From AV80 sp035536995 (lineage in GTDB: Bacteria > Verrucomicrobiota > Verrucomicrobiia > Chthoniobacterales > UBA10450): DNA of 6,389 nt. Position numbers and translations under genes: made by a program. The stretch covers positions 1-6,389 of the forward strand of contig DATLNB010000040.1 of assembly GCA_035536995.1 (NCBI GenBank). The letters run 5' to 3'. Below, in pieces: positions 1 through 4,725 of this stretch. The notes beneath the pieces were generated by a model. The model did not search any database. It was not told where the DNA came from and worked only from the letters and a program-made list of their open reading frames with translations. Numbering within the stretch: position 1 is the stretch's first letter; each line of letters starts with the position of its first letter.

Positions 1-213
<213 letters not shown>

Positions 214-231
214 ATTTACTTTTCAATTAAC

Positions 232-255
232 CCGCCCCGTCGCAAGACGGGGCGG
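232..255 (+). other. Strong rRNA-spacer hairpin with GNRA tetraloop
   Basis: A perfect 10-bp stem, CCGCCCCGTC (232-241) with GACGGGGCGG (246-255), closes a GCAA tetraloop (242-245). It sits about 20 bases after the 23S 3' end. There is no T-run after it, so it does not look like an intrinsic terminator. An RNA processing or stabilising element in the rRNA precursor is the most likely role; that role is inferred. Confidence 0.7.
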
Positions 256-350
256 CAAATTGAGAGGAATGACTTCTAATAGATTAATAAAACGAAGCCT
301 GAAGTGGTAAATACTTCCTGTATGTAGATATCAGAGAATCAGTGGTAATA

Positions 351-485
351 ATTGCAGATTTCAGATTGTCGATTGACGATTTAAGACCTGTTCTTTGAAA
401 GTATGGCGGCAGTTGGTCACCAGAGACCCTGACGCAGTTGGAGGAGAAAGAGTGCAGAGCCAATCTGCAATCTGAAATCTTCAAT
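351..485. repeat. Imperfect inverted repeat of a CAATCTGAAATCT low-complexity family
   Basis: Positions 351-368 and 468-485 are reverse complements over 18 bases with one mismatch (core AGATTTCAGATTG at 356-368 and CAATCTGAAATCT at 468-480). The right side continues as near-tandem CAATCTGCAATCTGAAATCT-like units (461-492), and the left side has related GATTGTCGATTGACGATTT units (364-382). From memory, similar sequences that translate as strings such as LKISDCRL or NLKSAI occur dispersed in many bacterial genomes; this looks like one such array inside an rRNA spacer. Confidence 0.7.
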
Positions 486-515
486 CTGCAATCAAGGGCG
501 TCAGCCCTCTGGTGA
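417..515. repeat. Inverted repeat between spacer and the 5S 5' boundary
   Basis: Spacer positions 417-435 are the reverse complement of 498-515 in two blocks: TCACCAGAG (417-425) pairs with 507-515 and CTGACGC (429-435) pairs with 498-504, separated by a 3-versus-2-base internal loop. The right half covers the first 8 bases of the 5S, the strand that forms 5S helix I. Pairing here would compete with mature 5S folding, and it also crosses the 351-368/468-485 repeat, so the two pairings cannot both form in a simple nested structure. Confidence 0.6.
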
Positions 516-622
516 TAATAGCGCAGTGGCACCACCCGTTCCCATTCCGAACACGGAAGTGAAACGCTGCAGCCCCGATGGTAGTGCGACGATAGGTTGT
601 GCGAGAGTAGGACGTCGCCAGA
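508..622 (+). rRNA. rrf: 5S ribosomal RNA
   Basis: This is a complete 5S rRNA of about 115 bases. It has the conserved core GCGCAGTGGCACCACCCG (521-538), CCATTCCGAACACGGAAGTG (542-561), AACGCTGCAGC (563-573), CCGATGGTAGTG (575-586) and GCGAGAGTAGG (601-611). Ends are set by helix I, where TCTGGTGA (508-515) pairs with TCGCCAGA (615-622). The mature RNA may extend a base or two at either end. It is co-oriented with the 23S and followed directly by a strong terminator. Confidence 0.97.
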
Positions 623-624
623 AC

Positions 625-659
625 AAAAGGCCCGGTGAGTTTATCTCATCGGGCCTTTT
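625..659 (+). terminator. Intrinsic terminator of the rRNA operon
   Basis: AAAAGGCCCGGTGAG (625-639) pairs with CTCATCGGGCCTTTT (645-659) around a short TTTAT loop, with one G-T wobble. It begins two bases after the 5S helix I. The A-rich 5' side and T-rich 3' side make it usable in both directions. Confidence 0.9.
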
Positions 660-720
660 GCTTTGACGGCGGTGAGTGAGCAGGCGCGAATGAACTCGAT
701 AGCACGCCGCCAGAGCTAAG

Positions 721-756
721 CGCCTGGTGCGTTAAAGTGCCGGGCGTTTTGCTTTT
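721..756 (+). terminator. Second terminator-like hairpin after the rRNA operon
   Basis: CGCCTGGTGC (721-730) pairs with GTGCCGGGCG (737-746) through ten pairs, four of them G-T or T-G wobbles, around a GTTAAA loop. It is followed by TTTTGCTTTT (747-756). Tandem terminators behind rRNA operons are common, so this is probably a back-up terminator. It also insulates the methyltransferase gene that starts at 811. The stretch between 660 and 720 shows nothing I can name. Confidence 0.65.
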
Positions 757-810
757 CCAGGGCCTCCCGATACCGAACAAGGTGCTCGCTTTTATTTCCC
801 CCTCGATAGA

Positions 811-1626
811 ATGACGAACCTTGTGTCCTTCTTCCGCAGATTCCGCCGCCAGCCGGCTTCTGAGCGCGAGCCGGAGCCGCGCTCAGAGAATCGGTCCCCT
901 GCCCCTTGTCCTCCGTCTACCGACGTACCAGGCGACGTTGCCGAGATCTTGCGTGTCCGGACTGAGATTGGCGCGGCGTTCCTGACCGGCCGTGGAATCG
1001 AAGTGGGAGCCGGAGCGCGTCCATTCCCAGTGCCGGCATCCGTGCGAGTGAACTACGGGGACATCCGGGACAAGGCGGCGCTCGAGAGCTATTTCAAGAC
1101 CCGGGTCGAGCCCGGCGCGCACTTCGACGCGCAGACCTTCGCAGGAATCGATGACAACAGCCTCGACTTTGTTATTTCCGCGCATGTCATCGAACATCTG
1201 CGGGATCCTTTGGGGTCAATTGTCAACGCGATGCGGACCCTCAAACCGGGCGGCGTTCACATCCTGGTCGTGCCCGACATGCGTTACACCTTCGATCAAA
1301 ACCGCCCGGAAACGAGCCTCGAGCACGTCGTGGCGGATTTTGCGGATGGCGGCGCGGGAACGTGCCGGCTCGCCTACGAAGAGCACCTTCGATTTGTCCA
1401 CCCATACCTGACTGGCGAGACACATTCCGAGCTGCAGATCGACTGGCAGGCGAGTGAAGGGGCGAAACGCTGGCAGGATTTCGACATTCACTTTCACGCC
1501 TGGACCCGAGCCGGCTTCGAATCGGTCCTCGACGCAGCACAGAAGCTCGCTCCGTTTTCCATCGAGGCCGCGGTCTCGGTCGCAAACGAGAACATTTTCG
1601 TTCTGAAGAAGATTCCCCAGGCCTGA
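811..1626 (+). CDS. Class I SAM-dependent methyltransferase, substrate unknown
   Basis: This 271-residue protein has the layout of a Methyltransf_11-type class I methyltransferase, which transfers a methyl group from S-adenosylmethionine. Residues 1-45 are a variable, Arg/Pro/Glu-rich head that looks disordered. Visible motifs are the glycine-rich SAM loop IEVGAGARPFP (63-73), an acidic strand end NYGDI (81-85), the motif LDFVISAHVIEHLRDP (118-133), typical of the region following the acidic loop, and LKPGGVHILVVPD (144-156). The C-terminal part (about 157-271) contains many His and Trp residues and probably shapes the substrate pocket. I cannot name the substrate; sugar or cell-surface methyltransferases often have this HVIEHL...LKPGG form. 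The ATG at 811 follows no clear Shine-Dalgarno sequence. The gene is the first after the rRNA terminators and stands 100 bp before ferritin, so it is probably transcribed on its own. The amino terminus is less certain than the rest, because the catalytic fold only starts near residue 50. Confidence 0.88.
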   Translation: MTNLVSFFRRFRRQPASEREPEPRSENRSPAPCPPSTDVPGDVAEILRVRTEIGAAFLTGRGIEVGAGARPFPVPASVRVNYGDIRDKAALESYFKTRVEPGAHFDAQTFAGIDDNSLDFVISAHVIEHLRDPLGSIVNAMRTLKPGGVHILVVPDMRYTFDQNRPETSLEHVVADFADGGAGTCRLAYEEHLRFVHPYLTGETHSELQIDWQASEGAKRWQDFDIHFHAWTRAGFESVLDAAQKLAPFSIEAAVSVANENIFVLKKIPQA

Positions 1627-1713
1627 GTTGCCCTCCTCGGCGGTCCCGCACCGTGCCACAGTCCCGATTTGATTCCGGGCCCATCTGCACTAAGGGAATA
1701 AACGTCCAGTAAC

Positions 1714-1721
1714 GAAAGGGA
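1714..1721 (+). promoter_or_regulatory. Shine-Dalgarno sequence of the ferritin gene
   Basis: GAAAGGGA lies 5 bases before the ATG at 1727. It is the only convincing ribosome binding site in the window and fixes the ferritin start. The 100-bp gap upstream (1627-1726) presumably holds the promoter; a TTGATT at 1669-1674 could be a -35 box, but I see no good -10 partner. I found no clear Fur-box palindrome. Confidence 0.6.
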
Positions 1722-1726
1722 TTCCA

Positions 1727-2239
1727 ATGCTCACGAACCAGAAAGTCATCGACGCGATCAACGAACAGATCGGATACGAATTCAGCGCGTCGATGCAGTA
1801 CTACGCGATCGCGGCCCATTTCGCAGCGGAAGCGCTGCCCCAGTTGTCGACCCATTTCTTCTCCCAGGCGGAGGAGGAAAAAGAGCACGCCCTGCGGTTT
1901 ATCAAATACGTGGTGGACGCAGGTGGGTGCGTCATTATCCCGGCCATCGAAGCGCCCCGGGGCAATTTCAAGAACCCTGAAGAAGCGGTGAAGTTGTCGC
2001 TCGACCAGGAAGTGAAGGTCACCCACCAGATCAACGCGCTGGTGGAGCTGGCCCGGAACGAGAACGACTATATCACGATCAACTTCCTCCAGTGGTTCCT
2101 GACCGAACAGCTCGAAGAGGTCTCGTCGATGGACAATCTGCTCAAGATCGTCCAGCGCGCCGGCGCCAACGTGCTCCAGGCCGATGAATACCTGGCGCGG
2201 GTCGGGGTCCGGACGATGCCGAAGCCAAAGGGAGAGTGA
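1727..2239 (+). CDS. ftnA: Bacterial non-haem ferritin
   Basis: This 170-residue protein is a ferritin subunit. Ferritins assemble into 24-mer shells in the cytoplasm, oxidise Fe(II) at a ferroxidase centre and store the iron as a mineral core. The four-helix bundle covers residues 1-155. By comparison with E. coli FtnA, the di-iron ligands are all present: E18, E51 and H54 (in AEEEKEHA), E95 (in DQEVKVTHQIN), Q128 and E131 (in FLQWFLTEQLEE); E50 and E127 would correspond to the third-site ligands. Y25 matches the conserved ferroxidase-centre tyrosine. There is no haem-ligand methionine in the bacterioferritin position that I can identify, so FtnA type fits better than Bfr. The length matches the family (about 165-175). 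The C-terminal tail (RTMPKPKGE) is basic and variable. The start is supported by a good Shine-Dalgarno sequence. It is probably a single-gene unit, iron-regulated in most relatives, although no operator can be seen here. Confidence 0.95.
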   Translation: MLTNQKVIDAINEQIGYEFSASMQYYAIAAHFAAEALPQLSTHFFSQAEEEKEHALRFIKYVVDAGGCVIIPAIEAPRGNFKNPEEAVKLSLDQEVKVTHQINALVELARNENDYITINFLQWFLTEQLEEVSSMDNLLKIVQRAGANVLQADEYLARVGVRTMPKPKGE

Positions 2240-2340
2240 CCGCCGCCGGAGCGGCGGAAGCTCCAAATCCCAAGCTCCCCGCCTCCGCCAAGGCTCCGGC
2301 GGGCAGGCAAGCTCCAGGGAAACTCCAAATTCGAAGTGAA
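2240..2340. repeat. Repeat-rich spacer with AAGCTCC units and GC hairpins
   Basis: The spacer after ferritin starts with a 7-bp hairpin, CCGCCGC (2240-2246) with GCGGCGG (2251-2257), directly behind the stop codon. AAGCTCC then occurs three times (2258-2264, 2272-2278, 2309-2315), and CTCCAAAT twice (2261-2268, 2323-2330). Between them is an imperfect palindrome around CCGCC...GGCGG (2280-2301). From memory, AAGCTCCAAATCCCAAGCTCC-like strings are dispersed in the intergenic regions of several bacterial phyla. There is no T-run, so a terminator role is uncertain. An open frame through this stretch (2236-2670) is not a gene. Confidence 0.55.
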
Positions 2341-2363
2341 GCGATACTGCCGAAAGCGCTAAT

Positions 2364-3107
2364 TTGGCCAGAAGCGGTTTTAAAGATCACTTTTCCAGGC
2401 AGGCGGCGGAGTACGCCCGGTTTCGGCCTCGATATCCGAAGGAGTTGTTCGGGTGGCTGGGATCGGTTGCGCCCGGCAATGAGCTCGCATGGGATTGCGC
2501 AACCGGGAACGGGCAGGCGGCGGTCGAGCTTGCGGAGGTATTCGAGCGCGTCATCGCCACAGACGCGAGCGAGGAACAGATCGCGAATGCCGCTGCACAT
2601 CCTCGAGTGGAATATCGAATGGCGACGGCCGAGCAAAGCGGGCTGGAGCCTGCCACCGTCGATCTGGTAACGGTCGCGCAGGCCTTGCACTGGTTCGATC
2701 GGGACCGCTTTTACGGGGAAATCCGCCGGGTGCTGAAACCGCGAGGCGTGCTGGCAGCGTGGGCTTACACGTTAGCGAAGATTTCGCCGCAGGTCGATGC
2801 GCTGGTGAATCACTACTATTCAGAGATCGTGGGCCCCTTCTGGCCACCCGAGCGCGCGCTGGTGGAGAAGTTCGACGAAATTCCTTTTCCGTTCGCGGCC
2901 GTCCAGACTCCGTCGTTCGAGATGGCGGCGGAATGGAGCGTTGGCGAATTGCTCGGTTACCTGCGGACCTGGTCGGCAACGCAACGGTTCGTCGCGGCGA
3001 AAGGGCGCGACCCGCTGGAAGAGGTTGAACAAGACTTGCGCGCGGCATGGGGCAATCAACCCCGGCGGGTTACCTGGCCTCTGACGGTGCGGGCCGGTCT
3101 TCTGTAG
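2364..3107 (+). CDS. Class I SAM-dependent methyltransferase (FKDHFS...LAWDCATGNGQA family)
   Basis: This 247-residue protein is a complete methyltransferase of a family of about 250 residues that is widespread in bacteria and usually annotated only as class I SAM-dependent methyltransferase. The head FKDHFSRQAAEYARFRPRYP (6-25) is the family's N-terminal signature. The SAM loop is LAWDCATGNGQA (41-52), the acidic residue after strand 2 is D67 in ATDASEEQI, motif DLVTVAQALHWFD is at 100-112 and RVLKPRGVLAAW at 122-133. In the last motif Arg replaces the usual first Gly. The C-terminal half (VGPFWPPER 156-164, LLGYLRTWSATQR 196-208, VTWPLTVR 236-243) follows the family closely. The only possible start is TTG at 2364, because a stop precedes it in frame at 2337 and no ATG or GTG occurs before the signature; it has no Shine-Dalgarno sequence. 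The last codons and TAG stop lie within a palindromic repeat. The substrate is unknown. Confidence 0.9.
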   Translation: MARSGFKDHFSRQAAEYARFRPRYPKELFGWLGSVAPGNELAWDCATGNGQAAVELAEVFERVIATDASEEQIANAAAHPRVEYRMATAEQSGLEPATVDLVTVAQALHWFDRDRFYGEIRRVLKPRGVLAAWAYTLAKISPQVDALVNHYYSEIVGPFWPPERALVEKFDEIPFPFAAVQTPSFEMAAEWSVGELLGYLRTWSATQRFVAAKGRDPLEEVEQDLRAAWGNQPRRVTWPLTVRAGLL

Positions 3108-3187
3108 CCGTCGACCTGTGGGCGAGGCGAGTACTTAGAGGCAACGCTGGACGCCGGCGCGTCGCACAGCGACGCGGCTACAGAAGA
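3098..3187. repeat. Paired palindromic (REPIN-like) element between convergent genes
   Basis: TCTTCTGTAGCCG (3098-3110) and CGGCTACAGAAGA (3175-3187) are perfect 13-base reverse complements at the two ends of a 90-bp segment. The right arm contains a perfect 8-bp hairpin, CGCGTCGC (3158-3165) with GCGACGCG (3169-3176), loop ACA. The left arm (3103-3129) is a decayed inverse copy of the right (shared TGTAGCCG, TCG, CTGTG and GCGA blocks). This is the architecture of two REP units facing each other. It overlaps the last three codons of the methyltransferase and ends 2 bases before the lpxD stop codon, so it could also act as a two-way transcription end. Confidence 0.7.
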
Positions 3188-3189
3188 GG

Positions 3190-4173
3190 CTAAGACTTGT
3201 TTCTCCGCGCCAATTTCTTTAGCGCTGCCTGACGCCGGGCAAACTCCGTGAAGGGCACGGCGGGCGAACCCATGACCTTTGTGTCGTCGGGAAAATCGTC
3301 GAGAACGGCGCTTTTGGCCGCGACCTGCACCCGATTCCCGATCTTGAGGTGGCCCGAAAAACCGCTTTGGCCGGCCACAGCGACGTAATCACCCAGCTCA
3401 GTCGAGCCGGCGATGCCGACCTGCGAAACGAGCAGGCAATGTTTCCCGATTTTCACGTTGTGCCCGATCTGGACAAGGTTATCGATCTTCGTCCCCTCAC
3501 CTATGACGGTTTCGCCCAGGGCCGCGCGATCGATCGTGGTGCCGGCGCCGATCTCGACGTCGTCTTCGATCCGGACGATTCCGATTTGGGGAATCTTGTG
3601 ATGTTTGCCGCCGTGGGTCGCGAAACCATATCCATCCGATCCGATGACGACGCCGGAATGGATGATGCAGCGCTTGCCGATCTGAGTGCCGTCGTAGATG
3701 ACGACGTTCGGATAAATCGTGCAATCGTCGCCAATCACCGAGCCGGCCTCGATTGAGACGTTGTGGAAAATGGTCACGTTGTTTCCGACGACGACGTTTT
3801 CGCCGACCACGCAGAAATGGCCGAGCGCGACCGCACTTCCAAGCCTGGCAGAGTCGGCAACCACCGCTTGGGATGAGATTCCGTTCGGTTTTGGGCGGCT
3901 CGAAAACCAGCGCTCCATGATCCGCGCGAACGCGTAGTAGGGATCATCGACGCGAATCCAGCGCGGGTCGTCGCCCTCCAGCGTTTTGGGGACAAGGATG
4001 GCGCTGGCGCCCGTTGCGGCAAGATCCGCTGCGTATTTGCGGTTACTCAGAAAGCTGAGCTGGCCCGCCTGTGCGGTCGCAAGCGGCGCTACTGAATCGA
4101 TCGATTCGTCAGGAACTCCGGCAAAATCACCGCCAACCAGATCGGCGATCTCTTTTATGGAAACAGCGGGCAT
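3190..4173 (-). CDS. lpxD: UDP-3-O-(3-hydroxyacyl)glucosamine N-acyltransferase LpxD
   Basis: LpxD catalyses the third step of lipid A synthesis in the cytoplasm, moving a 3-hydroxyacyl chain from acyl-ACP to the 2-amino group of UDP-3-O-acyl-glucosamine. From the ATG at 4173 the protein has 327 residues, close to the 330-345 usual for the family. Residues 1-95 form the N-terminal uridine-binding domain (QLSFLSNRKYAADL, 38-51). Residues 100-290 are a left-handed beta-helix built of hexapeptide repeats (VVGNNV, SVIGDD, TQIGKR, VEIGAG, TVIGEG, VKIGKH, LKIGNR). The catalytic His is H238 in DNLVQIGHNVKIG, matching E. coli H239. A C-terminal helix (307-327) is Arg/Lys-rich. The open frame continues upstream to 4242, but those 23 codons are a translation of the neighbouring repeat, so I reject that longer start. 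No Shine-Dalgarno sequence is seen. The usual partners (bamA, skp, fabZ, lpxA) are not adjacent. Confidence 0.96.
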   Translation of the reverse strand: MPAVSIKEIADLVGGDFAGVPDESIDSVAPLATAQAGQLSFLSNRKYAADLAATGASAILVPKTLEGDDPRWIRVDDPYYAFARIMERWFSSRPKPNGISSQAVVADSARLGSAVALGHFCVVGENVVVGNNVTIFHNVSIEAGSVIGDDCTIYPNVVIYDGTQIGKRCIIHSGVVIGSDGYGFATHGGKHHKIPQIGIVRIEDDVEIGAGTTIDRAALGETVIGEGTKIDNLVQIGHNVKIGKHCLLVSQVGIAGSTELGDYVAVAGQSGFSGHLKIGNRVQVAAKSAVLDDFPDDTKVMGSPAVPFTEFARRQAALKKLARRNKS

Positions 4174-4180
4174 GGACAAA

Positions 4181-4273
4181 ATGTAGAGGTGCTTGTGCCA
4201 AGCAACTACCAAGGGTCGGCGCTTACGCCAAGCAACTACCAACGATAGGCGCTTGGCACAAGCGCCTCTACAT
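4181..4273. repeat. Three-unit palindromic repeat element, copy 1
   Basis: This 93-bp element has ends ATGTAG (4181-4186) and CTACAT (4268-4273). Its outer arms 4181-4203 and 4251-4273 are reverse complements at 22 of 23 positions. Inside are three 21-base units spaced exactly 30 bp apart (4187-4207, 4217-4237, 4247-4267), with 9-base spacers ACCAAGGGT and ACCAACGAT. The right unit is a perfect small hairpin, AGGCGCTT and AAGCGCCT around GGCAC. The element fills most of the divergent region between lpxD and the gene at 4325, and begins 8 bases upstream of the lpxD start codon. A second copy is at 6299-6389. Confidence 0.8.
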
Positions 4274-4324
4274 CAATTCATTGAAAGCTTGAATAGAACC
4301 GGGCTTCCACCCTTCTTATAGAGC

Positions 4325-4639
4325 ATGAAAACAACACTACTCAGTTTAATTGCCGCGGGCAGCGTTGCCCTGAGCGGCACCGTGTTTGCGGCAAGCCCTT
4401 CCGCCTACCAGGTCACCGGGCCAATTACGGCCGTGGATGACAGCATGATTACGGTCATGAAGGGCAAAGAGAAATTCGAGATTGCGCGCGATTCCAGCAC
4501 CAAGGCCAGTGGCGATCTGAAGGTGGGCGACAAGGTAACGATCCACTACACGATGACGGCCAAGGAGATCGAGGTGAAGAGCGCCGACAAGACGAAGAAA
4601 GATGACAAGGACGCGGCGAGCCCGTCACCAAAGAAGTAG
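4325..4639 (+). CDS. Small exported protein with lysine-rich tail, function unknown
   Basis: I do not recognise a named family with certainty. The 104-residue product starts with a classical Sec signal peptide: K2, a hydrophobic stretch (5-19) and a VFA|A cleavage site after residue 22. The mature part of about 82 residues should lie in the periplasm or be exported further. Residues 28-85 look like a small all-beta domain with alternating polar and hydrophobic residues (YQVTGPITAVDDSMITVMKG; LKVGDKVTIHYTMTAKEIEV). This resembles short exported DUF5666- or OB-fold-like proteins that contain a GxIxxVDxxxITV strand and a LKVGDKVxVxY strand. Residues 85-104 are a charged Lys/Asp/Ser tail with no hydrophobic residues. 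The gene diverges from lpxD, with the palindromic repeat between them, and converges on the ATPase gene at 4726. No clear Shine-Dalgarno sequence precedes ATG 4325. Confidence 0.8.
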   Translation: MKTTLLSLIAAGSVALSGTVFAASPSAYQVTGPITAVDDSMITVMKGKEKFEIARDSSTKASGDLKVGDKVTIHYTMTAKEIEVKSADKTKKDDKDAASPSPKK

Positions 4640-4654
4640 CGATCAGGAAGTAAA

Positions 4655-4689
4655 AGGGAGCGGACGGCGCAGCGCGCCGTCCGTACCCT
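4655..4689 (-). terminator. Hairpin between convergent genes, probable terminator for the minus-strand ATPase
   Basis: CGGACGGCGC (4661-4670) pairs perfectly with GCGCCGTCCG (4674-4683) around an AGC loop, and the stem continues with AGGG (4655-4658) and CCCT (4686-4689) after a 2-base mismatch. Read on the minus strand it is followed by CCCTTTTACTT, a moderate T-tract, which suits a terminator for the gene ending at 4726. On the plus strand there is no T-run. The symmetric GC-rich form could also be a single REP-type unit. Confidence 0.55.
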
Positions 4690-4725
4690 GAAATTGCAGG
4701 CGCCACTCACCTTTCCGCTTAGGCG

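Larger units (their letters stand above)
214..507 (+). other. 23S-5S internal transcribed spacer, unusually long
   Basis: About 294 bases separate the 23S and 5S genes, longer than the roughly 50-150 bases commonly seen. I see no tRNA gene in it. It is AT-richer than the flanking protein genes. It contains a strong GCAA-capped hairpin right after the 23S, a low-complexity CAATCTGAAATCT-type repeat in both orientations, an inverted copy of the 5S 5' boundary, and a small AGGGC/GCCCT hairpin (495-508) directly before the 5S. A short open frame on the minus strand (284-535) runs through it and into the 5S; it is only a translation of repeat and rRNA sequence and not a gene. Confidence 0.85.

Noticed and set aside
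284..535. Minus-strand open frame of 83 codons across the 23S-5S spacer
   Set aside because: It overlaps the 5S rRNA and consists mostly of translated low-complexity repeat (LKISDCRL, DNLKSAI strings).
715..730. AAGCGCCTGG at 718-727 shared with the repeat unit near 6318-6327
   Set aside because: Only ten bases match, and the rest of the segment is better explained as a terminator hairpin with a T-run.
1241..2266. Long minus-strand open frame of 341 codons opposite the first methyltransferase and ferritin
   Set aside because: It is Arg-rich, shows no domain, and lies antisense to two clearly recognisable proteins; long antisense frames are expected in GC-rich codon usage.
4181..4273. CRISPR-like appearance of regularly spaced 21-base units
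   Set aside because: Spacers are only 9 bases and similar to each other (ACCAAGGGT, ACCAACGAT), the outer units face each other, and there are no cas genes; a palindromic repeat element fits better.
4281..4321. Possible promoter for the exported-protein gene (TTGAAT at 4289 and CTTATA at 4315)
   Set aside because: The spacing of about 20 bases is too long, and the -10 box would sit within 5 bases of the start codon.
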